From NCBI RefSeq assembly GCF_003121985.1, contig NZ_QEWP01000001.1, positions 310,001-374,000 of the forward strand: a DNA stretch of 64,000 nucleotides. Reading direction: 5' to 3'. Below the pieces are notes generated by a model, which ran no database searches, was not told where the DNA came from, and was given only the letters and a program-made list of their open reading frames with translations. Shown here one piece after another: positions 17,686 to 26,473 of the stretch (within the stretch, counting starts at the first letter, position 1; each line of letters starts with the position of its first letter). Both the position numbers and the translations under genes were made by a program. The stretch is from Marinilabilia rubra (GTDB lineage Bacteria; Bacteroidota; Bacteroidia; Bacteroidales; Marinilabiliaceae).

Positions 17686-18789
17686 ATGAGGATGTTTCTT
17701 AAATACATGTTCCTGACAGCCGCCATTATCGGAGGTTTTTTTCTTTTATGGTATTTCCGGTCTATAGTTTTGTTTGTTTGCGTTGCTGCAATTTTGTCTT
17801 TGGTTACCCGTCCAATATTTGATCTTTACCGAAGGTTGAAGATTGGAAAATGGTACCTGGGAAAAAGTATTGCCGCATTGCTGACGGTATTATCGCTTTG
17901 GATTTTTATTGTTTTGTTTTTTAGGTTTACCGTTCCTCTTATCGCATCAGAGGTTCAATTCTTTTCTACAATTGATATTCCCCAGGCACTGGAGAAAATC
18001 GGCAAATTATTATCGGAAGCGTTAAATCCGCTGCGCGGTTCTGCATTTGGTCGGTCAGTCATGGTTAGTATAGAAGAGCAATTGAAAAGTGCATTGCTGA
18101 CTTTTATGGACCTTGAAGCAGTTCGTCAATTCTTTACTTCAATTGCAGGTTTTTTTGGAAGTGTTTTTATTTCGGCCTTTTCCATTTCCTTCATTACTTT
18201 CTTTTTCCTGAAGGAAGAGGGGTTGCTTATCGGGTTGATCTTGTTGTTTGTGCCGCATAAACACGAGGAAGGAATAAAACATGCGTTATTGTCTATTAAA
18301 TATCTTCTGAGAAGGTATTTTCTTGGGATTTTGATTCAGACCTCTCTGATGGGAACCATTGTAACATCAGGCTTTTCAATGCTGGGCATTGGGTTTAATC
18401 ACGCTGTAATTATTGGAATCTTTAGTGGATTGATGAATATTGTGCCATATTTGGGTCCTTTAATAGGAGCTTTTTTTGGAATGAGTGTCGGAACCCTGGT
18501 TTATTTGCAGTTGCCGCTTGATTTGGCTTTTCTTTCGTTTTTGGGAGGAATGCTGGTCATCTATGTCACAGCACAGTTGGTGGATAATATGGTTTTCCAA
18601 CCTTTGATTTTTTCAAACAGCGTAAAAGCCCATCCACTGGAGATTTTTATTGTAATACTGAGTGCTGGTTATCTCTCAGGAATTTTAGGTATGTTTCTGG
18701 CTATTCCCGTATATACTATTGTAAGGGTAATTGCCAGAGAGTTTTTTGATAAATATGAAGTGGTTCAAAAGTTGACAGACCGAATGTAA
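17686..18789 (+). CDS. AI-2E family transporter (PerM-like membrane protein)
   Basis: 367-residue integral membrane protein with about seven to eight hydrophobic helices. There is an N-terminal pair (FLTAAIIGGFFLLWYF, IVLFVCVAAILSLVTRP), a large soluble segment at roughly 85-150, and a conserved C-terminal bundle with GIFSGLMNIVPYLGPLIGAFFG, the hallmark segment of the AI-2E/PerM family. Members are proposed exporters of autoinducer-2, or ion and solute permeases; the actual substrate here is unknown. The start MRMFLKYMF is immediately hydrophobic, as expected. It is a single gene; the next gene is convergent, 29 bp away, with no obvious terminator between them. Confidence 0.85.
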   Translation: MRMFLKYMFLTAAIIGGFFLLWYFRSIVLFVCVAAILSLVTRPIFDLYRRLKIGKWYLGKSIAALLTVLSLWIFIVLFFRFTVPLIASEVQFFSTIDIPQALEKIGKLLSEALNPLRGSAFGRSVMVSIEEQLKSALLTFMDLEAVRQFFTSIAGFFGSVFISAFSISFITFFFLKEEGLLIGLILLFVPHKHEEGIKHALLSIKYLLRRYFLGILIQTSLMGTIVTSGFSMLGIGFNHAVIIGIFSGLMNIVPYLGPLIGAFFGMSVGTLVYLQLPLDLAFLSFLGGMLVIYVTAQLVDNMVFQPLIFSNSVKAHPLEIFIVILSAGYLSGILGMFLAIPVYTIVRVIAREFFDKYEVVQKLTDRM

Positions 18790-18818
18790 TAGCACCACCG
18801 GGCTGGTTTTGAAGAGGT

Positions 18819-19433
18819 CTATTGCTTTTGATTTAGAGCTTCTTCAACATTTAGTCTTTTCCCATTTTTAATAGCTATTATGTAGGCATCTTTCAATCCC
18901 AAAGTCAAAACCTCTTTTCGAAATCTCTTTGCCTGCTCGTATTCCGGAAAGATGCCAAGGGTAAACTGATTAATTCCCGAAGAACTGTGTTGGTGGAGAG
19001 AGAGCATGTTTTTATTAAATTCATTGAGGTCTTTTCCCAGGTAAGCTCCTATTTGAACACTGAACAGAATTCCATCAGAAGGGATTTTTAATAAAATGGT
19101 ATCCCTTACGGGGGCAATAATTTTGATTTGGCCGGTTGAAGTCTGAGGTGAAGAAGTTTTCTCTTTGCGTGAAACCGTAGTATTTTTTGTTTGTCTGGCT
19201 TCAGATGCAGGGCTCGTCTGCTTACCTTCCATTTCTTTGTTGCCCAAAAAGAAGAAAATAATGGCATACGAGGCTATTATTAGGATGCCGGCAGTAATAA
19301 AGGAAATTTTTAACTTCTTAAAAGATTCGCTCTTCTTTTGGTTTTCTTCCTTTAAACGCTCTACCTCGTTTTCGAGAGCGGTTCGCCGGGTATCTTCTTT
19401 CCATTTCAGGAATTTTTTTTCGTGTTCGGTCAT
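18819..19433 (-). CDS. Single-pass inner-membrane protein with C-terminal SPOR-like domain
   Basis: 204 residues: a charged cytoplasmic coiled-coil N-terminus (about 1-45), one transmembrane helix (ISFITAGILIIASYAIIFFFLG, about 48-69), a Ser/Thr/Lys-rich linker, and a C-terminal domain (about 125-195) with FSVQIGAYLGKDLNEF and GIFPEYEQAKRFRKEVL, the two halves of a SPOR-type peptidoglycan-binding fold. SPOR domains bind glycan strands stripped of stem peptides at division sites. It lies 57 bp after the NUDIX gene on the same strand. The family is variable, so the SPOR call rests on pattern rather than strict motif. Confidence 0.65.
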   Translation of the reverse strand: MTEHEKKFLKWKEDTRRTALENEVERLKEENQKKSESFKKLKISFITAGILIIASYAIIFFFLGNKEMEGKQTSPASEARQTKNTTVSRKEKTSSPQTSTGQIKIIAPVRDTILLKIPSDGILFSVQIGAYLGKDLNEFNKNMLSLHQHSSSGINQFTLGIFPEYEQAKRFRKEVLTLGLKDAYIIAIKNGKRLNVEEALNQKQ

Positions 19434-19490
19434 TGTCCTTTTTTTGGGGTTTATGGTTTCGTCATTATGTTTTACTTTGAAAAAATCAAT

Positions 19491-20108
19491 TTAAATTATG
19501 TCAGCTTTCTTAAGGATTTCTATTACTGACGGATAGGTGTGTTTTATAAATTCTTTTCCTTCGCTTTTAGGGGTCCAACGAATGTGAGTAATGTTCTCTT
19601 CAAGCTGGGGGGTTGGGGTTGAACTTCCGTGATAGATCATCTCGAACCATCTAACCTCCTTAAGAATTTTTTCCCCATCCAGTTCATAAGTATGAAATGT
19701 GGACCCTAACGGCCGGGTTATTTCCGGATGCTCAATGCCGCATTCTTCAGAGACTTCTCTTAATGCCGCTTCTTCGAAAGTTTCATTGATCTCAATTTTG
19801 CCCTTCGGAAGATCCGCTTTACCCAGGCGTTCCATGCTTAAGAAATGGCTTTTGTCCTGGTTCCATATTAGGCCTCCTGCAGCTGGAAGGTTTTTGAATA
19901 AACCCCTAAAACGCTTTAATAATTCATGTTGGTTGTGGTGATAAATAAAAGCTTCTTTCCTGTCTTCATTTGATTCAAAATGATTCACAAACTGCTTCAG
20001 CTCGCCGTCACTTCCCAGTTTATGAATGGCTCCAAAATCCCGGCTCAAATCATTGTCTATTTTATCAGTAAGAAAGACAATTCTATCTTTAAAAAATATC
20101 TTGTACAT
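19491..20108 (-). CDS. NUDIX hydrolase
   Basis: 205 residues from ATG 20106-20108 (MYKIFFKDRIVFL). The NUDIX box GKIEINETFEEAALREVSEECGI fits G-x5-E-x7-REVxEExG with all metal-binding glutamates, here near residues 110-132. An N-terminal extension of about 70 residues precedes it and may form a separate small domain. NUDIX enzymes cleave nucleoside diphosphates linked to another group; the substrate is not predictable. It is divergent from pyrE with only 7 bp between the two start codons, so the promoter of each must lie inside the other's coding region or overlap the starts. Confidence 0.85.
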   Translation of the reverse strand: MYKIFFKDRIVFLTDKIDNDLSRDFGAIHKLGSDGELKQFVNHFESNEDRKEAFIYHHNQHELLKRFRGLFKNLPAAGGLIWNQDKSHFLSMERLGKADLPKGKIEINETFEEAALREVSEECGIEHPEITRPLGSTFHTYELDGEKILKEVRWFEMIYHGSSTPTPQLEENITHIRWTPKSEGKEFIKHTYPSVIEILKKADII

Positions 20109-20111
20109 TTG
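20104..20111 (+). promoter_or_regulatory. Promoter -7 element of pyrE almost touching its start codon
   Basis: TACATTTG matches TAnnTTTG and ends only four bases before the pyrE ATG at 20116, suggesting a leaderless or nearly leaderless transcript. It overlaps the divergent NUDIX start codon (20106-20108). The -33 region is not consensus. Confidence 0.45.
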
Positions 20112-20115
20112 CACT

Positions 20116-20748
20116 ATGAAAAAATTAGAGGAAATAATAGCCCTGCAGCTATTGCAAATAAAAGCAATAAAACTGCAACCTGCAAACCCCTTTACATGGG
20201 CTTCTGGGTGGACTTCGCCCATATATTGTGATAACCGGAAAACACTTTCTTATCCGGAAGTTAGAAATTTTATTAAAATCCAGTTTGCCCGCCGTTTGAT
20301 GGAACGATGGCCTGAGGTAGATGTTGTCGCAGGTGTTGCTACCGGCGCCATCGCTCAGGGGGCAATGGTCGCTGATGTCTTGGGCAAACCGTTTGTTTAT
20401 GTACGTTCAAGTCCCAAAGGGCACGGATTGGAGAACCTCATTGAAGGAGATTTGAAACCCGGCCAAAAAGTAGTGGTGGTAGAAGATCTTATCTCTACCG
20501 GAGGCAGCAGTCTTAAAGCTGTAGAGGCCCTTCGCAACAATGGTGCTGACGTGTTAGGAATGCTGGCCATTTTTACCTATGGGTTTAAAGTGGCTGAAGA
20601 TAATTTTACCAATGCAGGTGTTGAGAACGAAACTTTAAGTGACTATCAAACCCTCATCAAAGTAGCTGCTGAAGGCGGATATGTGTCGTCGGATGATCTT
20701 AGTGAGTTGTCCAATTGGCGTGAAGATCCGGCTAACTGGAAGAAATAA
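20116..20748 (+). CDS. pyrE: Orotate phosphoribosyltransferase
   Basis: 210-residue enzyme making orotidine 5'-monophosphate from orotate and PRPP in de novo pyrimidine synthesis. It has LQPANPFTWASGWTSPIYCD near the N-terminus, and the PRPP loop VVVVEDLISTGGSSLKAVEA. The start ATG 20116 (MKKLEEIIALQLLQ) agrees with the family; the open frame extends 30 codons further upstream but without family resemblance. The gene is followed after 6 bp by an SRPBCC-domain gene on the same strand, probably co-transcribed. It is divergent from the NUDIX gene at 19491-20108. Confidence 0.96.
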   Translation: MKKLEEIIALQLLQIKAIKLQPANPFTWASGWTSPIYCDNRKTLSYPEVRNFIKIQFARRLMERWPEVDVVAGVATGAIAQGAMVADVLGKPFVYVRSSPKGHGLENLIEGDLKPGQKVVVVEDLISTGGSSLKAVEALRNNGADVLGMLAIFTYGFKVAEDNFTNAGVENETLSDYQTLIKVAAEGGYVSSDDLSELSNWREDPANWKK

Positions 20749-20754
20749 TTTTTT

Positions 20755-21159
20755 ATGACACGTTTTGAAAGCTCTGTAAAAAGCATTCCTTATCCGGCCT
20801 CACGGATTTATGGAATGCTTTCTGATTTTGATAATTTTGAGTCGCTGTTGCCATCAGATAAGGTGAAAAACTGGGAAAGTCAGGGTGATAGCTGCCGTTT
20901 CGAGGTTGAGGGAATTGGTCCTGTAGGGTTAAAGATTATTGACAGGGAAGAACCCAAAACCATTAAGTTTACAGCCGACGGGAAAGTGCCATTTAATTTC
21001 TTCCTGTGGATTCAGTTGAAGGAGGTTGAAGATGAGGATACTAAATTGAAACTTACGCTTGATGCCGAGCTTAATCCAATGATTAAGATGGTGGCTCAGA
21101 AACCTTTGAAAAAATTCTTAGGATTGCTGGCGGATGCTATTGCAGATCACCATTATTAA
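20755..21159 (+). CDS. SRPBCC-fold protein (START/polyketide-cyclase-like)
   Basis: 134 residues with the helix-grip pattern: MTRFESSVKSIPYPASRIYGML, then SDFDNFESLLP, a central beta-sheet and a long C-terminal helix (KPLKKFLGLLADAIADHHY). Such proteins bind hydrophobic ligands or act as chaperones. No catalytic residue can be assigned. It begins 6 bp after pyrE and appears translationally coupled. Its stop codon overlaps the stop of the convergent birA (shared TTAA at 21156-21159), so no terminator can separate the two genes. Confidence 0.7.
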   Translation: MTRFESSVKSIPYPASRIYGMLSDFDNFESLLPSDKVKNWESQGDSCRFEVEGIGPVGLKIIDREEPKTIKFTADGKVPFNFFLWIQLKEVEDEDTKLKLTLDAELNPMIKMVAQKPLKKFLGLLADAIADHHY

Positions 21160-21896
21160 AGGATGAATTCAACTTCCTTAAAGGCATATCTGGATATTTC
21201 CCCGTTTTCCCGTTTAAGAAACAGATAGCCGGCTTTATCGATGTCTTTTATTTCTGCTTTAAATTCGCCCTTTGTATCTCGATAACGACCCATTTCATTT
21301 TTTCTATACAAATGGGAAAAATAATCCCGGGTAATATTCATGGAATTTTCCGAAAGCATCAGATCATAATGTTCTATTATTGCTTCTAAAATCTCCCTGA
21401 AGACGCGGGATAGTGGTAATTCTTTTCCGGAATTAAGTTTGACAGATGTTGGATTTGGAAGGTATTCAGAAAACTGTTCCTGATTTATATTAAGGCCTAT
21501 GCCAATTATAGATTGATCGATTGTGGAACCACTTAGGGAATTCTCTATTAAAATACCTCCCATTTTTTTATTTCCAAGATAGATGTCATTGGGCCATTTA
21601 ATAGAAATTGGGGAGATGTATTTTTCAATTGCTTTTGCAATGGCAACTGAAACTGTTTGAGAAATAATGAATTGATGTGATGCATGAATCTGGTCAGGAT
21701 AAAAAACCATGCTGAAGGTAAGATTTTTGTTGGGGGCACTTTCCCATTTATTCCCCGGTTGTCCGCGACCTGCCGTCTGATTGTTGGTGATTACTACCGA
21801 ACATTCAGGCAGGAAACGCTGTTTCAATAACTCTTTCAGGAACGTGCTGGTTGATTCCGTTTTATCGGGTTGAATTATCTCAGGGGTAATTTCCAT
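21156..21896 (-). CDS. birA: Biotin--[acetyl-CoA-carboxylase] ligase, catalytic type without DNA-binding domain
   Basis: 246 residues. The biotin/ATP-binding loop is TAGRGQPGNKWES (consensus GRGRxGRxW) near residue 42, followed by KWPNDIYLGNKKMGGILIE near residue 100, the second hallmark of the family. The N-terminal winged-helix repressor domain of E. coli BirA is absent, so it is a monofunctional ligase that attaches biotin to carboxylase carrier proteins. The C-terminal SH3-like domain (YRDTKGEFKAEIKDIDKAGYLFL) is present. Start ATG 21894-21896. The gene is divergent from rsfS and ends tail-to-tail with the SRPBCC gene. Confidence 0.93.
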   Translation of the reverse strand: MEITPEIIQPDKTESTSTFLKELLKQRFLPECSVVITNNQTAGRGQPGNKWESAPNKNLTFSMVFYPDQIHASHQFIISQTVSVAIAKAIEKYISPISIKWPNDIYLGNKKMGGILIENSLSGSTIDQSIIGIGLNINQEQFSEYLPNPTSVKLNSGKELPLSRVFREILEAIIEHYDLMLSENSMNITRDYFSHLYRKNEMGRYRDTKGEFKAEIKDIDKAGYLFLKRENGEISRYAFKEVEFIL

Positions 21897-22096
21897 ATGC
21901 TTGATTTATGGGATTAATGCCTGCCACGACATAATGTCATTTTGTGGATGGCAGATGAAACAAAAATAGGCATATATGTCCTATTAAAGTATTATCTTTG
22001 AGCTCAAATTTCATTGTGGCATTGTTTTTTCTATGAGATTCCCGTAACATAATTGAGTATTAAAGGGAATTGGGTTGAATTGAAAATTATTATTGA

Positions 22097-22477
22097 ATGG
22101 GGGAGAATAATCCTGAATTAGTAGCATCTAAAGAATTGGTAAATACCATTGTTGAAGGTATCCAGGAGAAAAAGGGAGCCAATATTACCATTCTTGATCT
22201 TCGCAAGATTGAGAATATGATAGCCGAATATTTTGTTATTTGTGACGGAGACAGTAATGTGCATGTTGATGCATTGTCTGATTCGGTTGAAGAGGTAGTG
22301 AGAAGAGATGCCGGAGAAAAACCATTTCATGTAGAAGGAAAACAAAATGCCGAATGGATTCTTCTGGATTATATGAATGTTGTTGTGCATGTTTTTCAAA
22401 AACAGGTACGCAACTATTACAACCTTGAAGAATTATGGGCAGATGCCGGACGGACTGATATCGAAAATCTTTTTTAA
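22097..22477 (+). CDS. rsfS: Ribosomal silencing factor RsfS (YbeB/Iojap family)
   Basis: 126 residues. It has the family core: ITILDLRKIENMIAEYFVICDGDSNVHV, GEKPFHVEGKQNAEWILLDY and the C-terminal NVVVHVFQKQVRNYYNLEELWADA. RsfS binds L14 and blocks subunit joining during starvation. Start ATG 22097 (MGENNPELVASKELV). It is followed by ftsH after 23 bp, an arrangement I recall as common in this phylum, and both are probably one transcript. A TATCTTTG -7-like element lies about 100 bp upstream. Confidence 0.93.
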   Translation: MGENNPELVASKELVNTIVEGIQEKKGANITILDLRKIENMIAEYFVICDGDSNVHVDALSDSVEEVVRRDAGEKPFHVEGKQNAEWILLDYMNVVVHVFQKQVRNYYNLEELWADAGRTDIENLF

Positions 22478-22500
22478 CGGATTTATTTCTTAGCAATTAT

Positions 22501-24645
22501 ATGACAGAAAACGAACAAAAAAAGCAAAATGGTTGGAGTAACGATCCAAAGGAACTAAACAAAAAGCCGTCAGGTCCGAAACAGCCATCTAAGAACAATT
22601 CTGAGGACTCTGAAAACGGAGATCAAAAACCCCAGGGACCTAAAATGCCTAAATTTAATGCTTATTGGATTTATGGTCTTATTTTAATTGCCTTAATCAT
22701 TGTTAGTACTTTCAATCTGGGACAGGGACCTCAAAAGCTTTCTTATAGTATTTTTGAGGATGAATTATTACCCGGAGGTGACATTGAAAGAGTGGTGGTA
22801 GTTACAAATGAAGGGTTGGCTGAAATTACTTTGAAACCCGAAGAACTGGATCAGTACCGGGATCTTTTCAAAGGAGATTATACCCCTTCCAACGTTGGGC
22901 CACATTTTTCGGTTAAGATTCCTACAATCGACCGTTTTGAGGAAGCCCGCAAGGAAGCTGAAGATGAAAATAATATTCGCATCCCTGTGGAATATGAAGA
23001 AAGGGTGAATTTCTTTCGTGATTTTCTTGGAATGATATGGCCTTTACTTCTTCTGATAGTGATTTGGGTTTTCATTTTTCGCAGAATGAGCTCTCAGGCC
23101 GGCGGCGGAGGTGCCGGAAATATTTTTAATGTTGGTAAATCCAAGGCTAAGGTTTTTGATAAAGAGGCTGATATCAACGTTAATTTTGAAGATGTTGCCG
23201 GGCTTTCAGAGGCCAAACAGGAGGTGGAAGAGATTGTTGAGTTCCTCAAAAAGCCTGAGAAATTTACGGAGCTTGGAGGTAAAATCCCCAAAGGAGCTCT
23301 TTTGATAGGCCCTCCCGGTACCGGTAAAACTTTATTGGCAAAAGCTGTTGCTGGAGAAGCCAATGTGCCTTTCTTCAGCATGTCAGGGTCTGATTTTGTG
23401 GAAATGTTTGTGGGTGTTGGTGCTTCCAGAGTACGCGATTTGTTTAAAAAGGCTAAGGAAAAGGCACCATGTATTGTTTTTATAGATGAGATTGATGCCA
23501 TTGGCCGTGCACGTGGTAAAAATGCCGGCTTCAGCAGTAATGATGAGCGTGAAAACACTCTCAACCAGTTGCTGACAGAAATGGATGGCTTTGGTTCGAA
23601 CAGTGGTGTTATCATTTTGGCTGCTACGAATCGTGCGGATGTTCTGGACAGAGCTTTGATGAGAGCAGGTCGTTTTGATCGCCAGATTTCGGTTGAATTG
23701 CCTGACATGAAAGAACGTAAAGAAATCTTTAAGGTGCACTTGCGTCCCCTGCGTTTAAAAGATGATGTGGATCCGGATTTTATGGCCAAACAAACACCCG
23801 GATTTTCGGGGGCCGACATTGCCAACGTATGTAATGAGGCCGCTCTTATTGCTGCCAGACGCGATAAAAAGCTGGTTGAGAAGGATGATTTTCTCGATGC
23901 AGTGGACCGTATTGTGGGTGGTTTGGAGAAGAAGAATAAAATTATCAGTAAAGATGAAAAAAGGACTATTGCTTATCATGAAGCAGGTCACGCCGTAATT
24001 AGCTGGCTGTTGGAGCATGCTCATCCACTGGTCAAAGTAACAATTGTTCCTCGTGGTAAAGCATTAGGTGCAGCCTGGTATTTGCCGGAAGAGCGTCAAC
24101 TCACCACATCAGAGCAGATCCTGGATGAAATGTGTTCTGCACTGGGAGGTCGGGCTGCTGAGGAATTGATATTTAATAAGATTTCCACCGGTGCATTGAA
24201 TGATCTCGAAAAGGTGACACGTCAGGCTTACGCCATGGTTAGTTATTTCGGAATGAGTTCTAAACTCGGAAATTTGAGTTACTTTGATTCTACCGGACAG
24301 AATGAGTATTCCTTCCAGAAACCTTACAGTGAAAAAACAGCAGAGGTAATTGATCGCGAAGCCTCAGCAATTGTAGAGGCTCAATATGCCAGGGCTAAGC
24401 AGATTCTTAATGAAAACAAAGAGAAACATGCTGATCTGGCAGAACGATTGCTTGAAAAAGAGGTGATTTTTAGTGAAGATCTTGAAAAGATTTTTGGAAA
24501 AAGGAAGGGCCCTGAACATGTTATTTCTGCCAACCCAAATGGAAATGGTGATAATAAAAATCAGGATTCTGAGAAACCTGATAGTTCATCCGATGCCTCT
24601 TCCTCCAAAAACAAATCATCTGATGACGGAGATGAGAAATCTTAA
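22501..24645 (+). CDS. ftsH: ATP-dependent zinc metalloprotease FtsH
   Basis: 714-residue membrane AAA+ protease. A hydrophilic, proline/lysine-rich cytoplasmic N-tail (about 1-55) precedes TM1 ([19 protein letters not shown]), a periplasmic domain and TM2 ([15 protein letters not shown]). The AAA module has Walker [10 protein letters not shown] near residue 269, Walker [10 protein letters not shown] and the second region of homology ([15 protein letters not shown]). The M41 zinc site HEAGH starts at residue 493. The C-terminus ends in an acidic, Ser-rich tail ([19 protein letters not shown]). FtsH degrades misassembled membrane proteins and short-lived regulators. It follows rsfS and ends at a large hairpin terminator. 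Confidence 0.97.
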   Translation: MTENEQKKQNGWSNDPKELNKKPSGPKQPSKNNSEDSENGDQKPQGPKMPKFNAYWIYGLILIALIIVSTFNLGQGPQKLSYSIFEDELLPGGDIERVVVVTNEGLAEITLKPEELDQYRDLFKGDYTPSNVGPHFSVKIPTIDRFEEARKEAEDENNIRIPVEYEERVNFFRDFLGMIWPLLLLIVIWVFIFRRMSSQAGGGGAGNIFNVGKSKAKVFDKEADINVNFEDVAGLSEAKQEVEEIVEFLKKPEKFTELGGKIPKGALLIGPPGTGKTLLAKAVAGEANVPFFSMSGSDFVEMFVGVGASRVRDLFKKAKEKAPCIVFIDEIDAIGRARGKNAGFSSNDERENTLNQLLTEMDGFGSNSGVIILAATNRADVLDRALMRAGRFDRQISVELPDMKERKEIFKVHLRPLRLKDDVDPDFMAKQTPGFSGADIANVCNEAALIAARRDKKLVEKDDFLDAVDRIVGGLEKKNKIISKDEKRTIAYHEAGHAVISWLLEHAHPLVKVTIVPRGKALGAAWYLPEERQLTTSEQILDEMCSALGGRAAEELIFNKISTGALNDLEKVTRQAYAMVSYFGMSSKLGNLSYFDSTGQNEYSFQKPYSEKTAEVIDREASAIVEAQYARAKQILNENKEKHADLAERLLEKEVIFSEDLEKIFGKRKGPEHVISANPNGNGDNKNQDSEKPDSSSDASSSKNKSSDDGDEKS

Positions 24646-24709
24646 GAAAATAAATAATCTCTTTATATCCAGGATTATTGTTTTAAGGTATGTTTAAAGA
24701 GCTATATAT

Positions 24710-24756
24710 TTCCCCCGGTAATTTCGTCTAGATGGAAATGCCGCGGGGAATTTTTG
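24710..24756 (+). terminator. ftsH terminator
   Basis: Outer stem TTCCCCCGG with CCGCGGGGAA (one bulge) and inner stem ATTTC/GAAAT, followed by five T. The next gene starts 21 bp later. Confidence 0.7.
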
Positions 24757-24776
24757 TTAATGAGAAATTGATCTGA

Positions 24777-25421
24777 ATGAATCGTGATTCTCAAAATCGC
24801 AGCCGGTCAAGAATTCTGTCCAAACTGAGAGCAAACCCGAGGAACTATTGGTCTGAAAAATGGCCTGATACTGTGCCGGAAGGTCGTTTGTTTCCACAAT
24901 CAGAAAATCTCGTTTCTTCTTTTCAACAAGAGCTTGCCGGACTTGGAGGGGAGGTGTTTCTTGAAAAAGATCAGAATGCTTTAATTGAAAGGCTTTTTGA
25001 ACTTATTCAGGAAAGAGAAAGGGAATCCGTCGTTTCAGCAGAGAATCTTTATCGACAAAAACTTACAGAAAGGGGTATTCTTGTATTGAGCCCTGATAAA
25101 GGTATTGATGAATTTGAGATAGGCATTTCCTGTTGTGAAGCTTTAATCGCTCTTACAGGAGGTGTAATGGTAAGCAGTAGGAGCGGATCAGGGCGAAAGA
25201 TGAATGTGTTCCCCCCTGTTCAAATAATTGTCGCAAAAAAAAGTCAGTTGGTTGAAACCATTGAGGAAGGTTTCACAATGATTGAGGAGCGATATTCTGA
25301 TTTCCCGTCTCAAATTTCCTTAATTTCAGGCCCCAGCCGAACCGCAGATATCGAAAAGACTTTGGTAATGGGGGCACATGGGCCTGAAAAATTGATTGTT
25401 TTGTTAGATTTGGGAAGTTGA
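24777..25421 (+). CDS. LUD-domain protein (LutC/YkgG family)
   Basis: 214 residues with the LUD fold. The end GPSRTADIEKTLVMGAHGPEK is the family's most conserved segment, preceded by ISCCEALIALTGGVMVSS. LutC-type proteins are found with LutA and LutB in lactate oxidation, but no lutAB genes are adjacent, so this is a solitary member of unknown substrate. ATG 24777 was chosen because it is followed by a basic stretch typical of the family (SRSRILSKLR). It lies between the ftsH terminator and cdsA, a gene order I recall from other Bacteroidales. Confidence 0.8.
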   Translation: MNRDSQNRSRSRILSKLRANPRNYWSEKWPDTVPEGRLFPQSENLVSSFQQELAGLGGEVFLEKDQNALIERLFELIQERERESVVSAENLYRQKLTERGILVLSPDKGIDEFEIGISCCEALIALTGGVMVSSRSGSGRKMNVFPPVQIIVAKKSQLVETIEEGFTMIEERYSDFPSQISLISGPSRTADIEKTLVMGAHGPEKLIVLLDLGS

Positions 25422-25442
25422 TTTTTTTAATTTTAAAGATAT

Positions 25443-25450
25443 GTTAGATT
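25443..25450 (+). promoter_or_regulatory. Possible -7 element upstream of cdsA
   Basis: TAGATTTG matches TAnnTTTG about 180 bp before cdsA. The leader is AT-rich and contains a 32-codon frame (25519-25617) with no recognisable family. Confidence 0.35.
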
Positions 25451-25630
25451 TGTATTGTATTCTTTAACTTTTTCTGTTTTTATTGTTTCGTTTAAACAGG
25501 AAATATCATTTATCGCAGATGCAGCGAGCATTGAACATTGAAGTTTTAGAGCTGTCGTATGAGTTGCCATCCGCCGATAGGGAGAGTAATGCTATTTTCA
25601 TTGGCCCAATGTTTTAGATAGATTTTAGGT

Positions 25631-26437
25631 ATGAATAATTTTTGGCAAAGAACCATTACCGGATTTTTAGTTGTAACTGCAATTATTGTAGGCCTTTGGT
25701 GGCATCCCCTTGCATATATGACCATTTTTGCAAGTGTTGTGATGCTTGGTATGTATGAGTTTATCAGAATGATTGAAGGATTGGAAACCAAAGTTCGCGT
25801 GTTCTGGGCTTTTGCAATCGGGCTTTTTGTTTACTTTAGTTCTTTCCTGATTTTTTATGCGCATATACAATCTCGTTGGTTGATTATAATTGTTCCTCTG
25901 GTTGGAGGAGTGTTTGTTTCCGAATTGTACTTTAAAAACAAGAACTCTCTTTTAAATATCGCCACCACATTAATAGTACCCCTTTATGTGGCATTGCCCT
26001 TTGCTTTCTTGCATCACTTAGCTTTTTGGAGCGGCGATTATAGCTATAAGTTGTTATTAGGGTTTTTTTTGATGATATGGGGTAATGACTCCGGTGCTTA
26101 TCTGGTAGGTTCTTTAATTGGACGTAAAAAACTTTTCCCCAGTGTTTCACCAGCTAAAAGCTGGGAAGGCGCCATTGGCGGATTAGTATTTGCATTTGGA
26201 ATAGCAGCCTTTAACTTCTATGTGATTGATGCATTGAGTTTGGTTGACTGGATTGTAATAGGCGCCATTGTTTCTGTTCTGGGAACTTATGGCGATTTAA
26301 TAGAATCTATGCTAAAAAGAAGTGTCAATATCAAGGACTCCGGAAGTATGCTCCCCGGACATGGAGGAATTCTTGATAGATTTGATGCTGTATTTTTCTC
26401 AGCTCCTGCTGTAAGTTGTTATCTTTTGTTTTGTTAA
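25631..26437 (+). CDS. cdsA: Phosphatidate cytidylyltransferase
   Basis: 268-residue polytopic inner-membrane enzyme making CDP-diacylglycerol from phosphatidate and CTP. The signature near the C-terminus, SMLKRSVNIKDSG followed by PGHGGILDRFDAVF, fits the family pattern S-x-x-KR-x4-KDxx-x2-PGHGG-x-DR-x-D. The upstream KSWEGAIGGLVFAFG segment is also conserved. About eight hydrophobic helices are visible. Followed after 36 bp by psd, the two genes encode successive parts of phosphatidylethanolamine synthesis; pssA, between them in the pathway, is not in the window. Confidence 0.95.
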   Translation: MNNFWQRTITGFLVVTAIIVGLWWHPLAYMTIFASVVMLGMYEFIRMIEGLETKVRVFWAFAIGLFVYFSSFLIFYAHIQSRWLIIIVPLVGGVFVSELYFKNKNSLLNIATTLIVPLYVALPFAFLHHLAFWSGDYSYKLLLGFFLMIWGNDSGAYLVGSLIGRKKLFPSVSPAKSWEGAIGGLVFAFGIAAFNFYVIDALSLVDWIVIGAIVSVLGTYGDLIESMLKRSVNIKDSGSMLPGHGGILDRFDAVFFSAPAVSCYLLFC

Positions 26438-26473
26438 CTTTGCATGCTTTAATTTTCAATCTTAAAAATCGTC

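Noticed and set aside
23094-23825. 243-codon minus-strand open frame inside ftsH
   Set aside because: Fully antisense to the conserved AAA module; composition is that of a shadow frame (Ser/Pro/Lys-rich, no motif).
25519-25617. 32-codon plus-strand frame before cdsA
   Set aside because: Begins MQRALNIEVLEL, but is too short to test, has no known family and no own promoter; left as an unproven leader frame.
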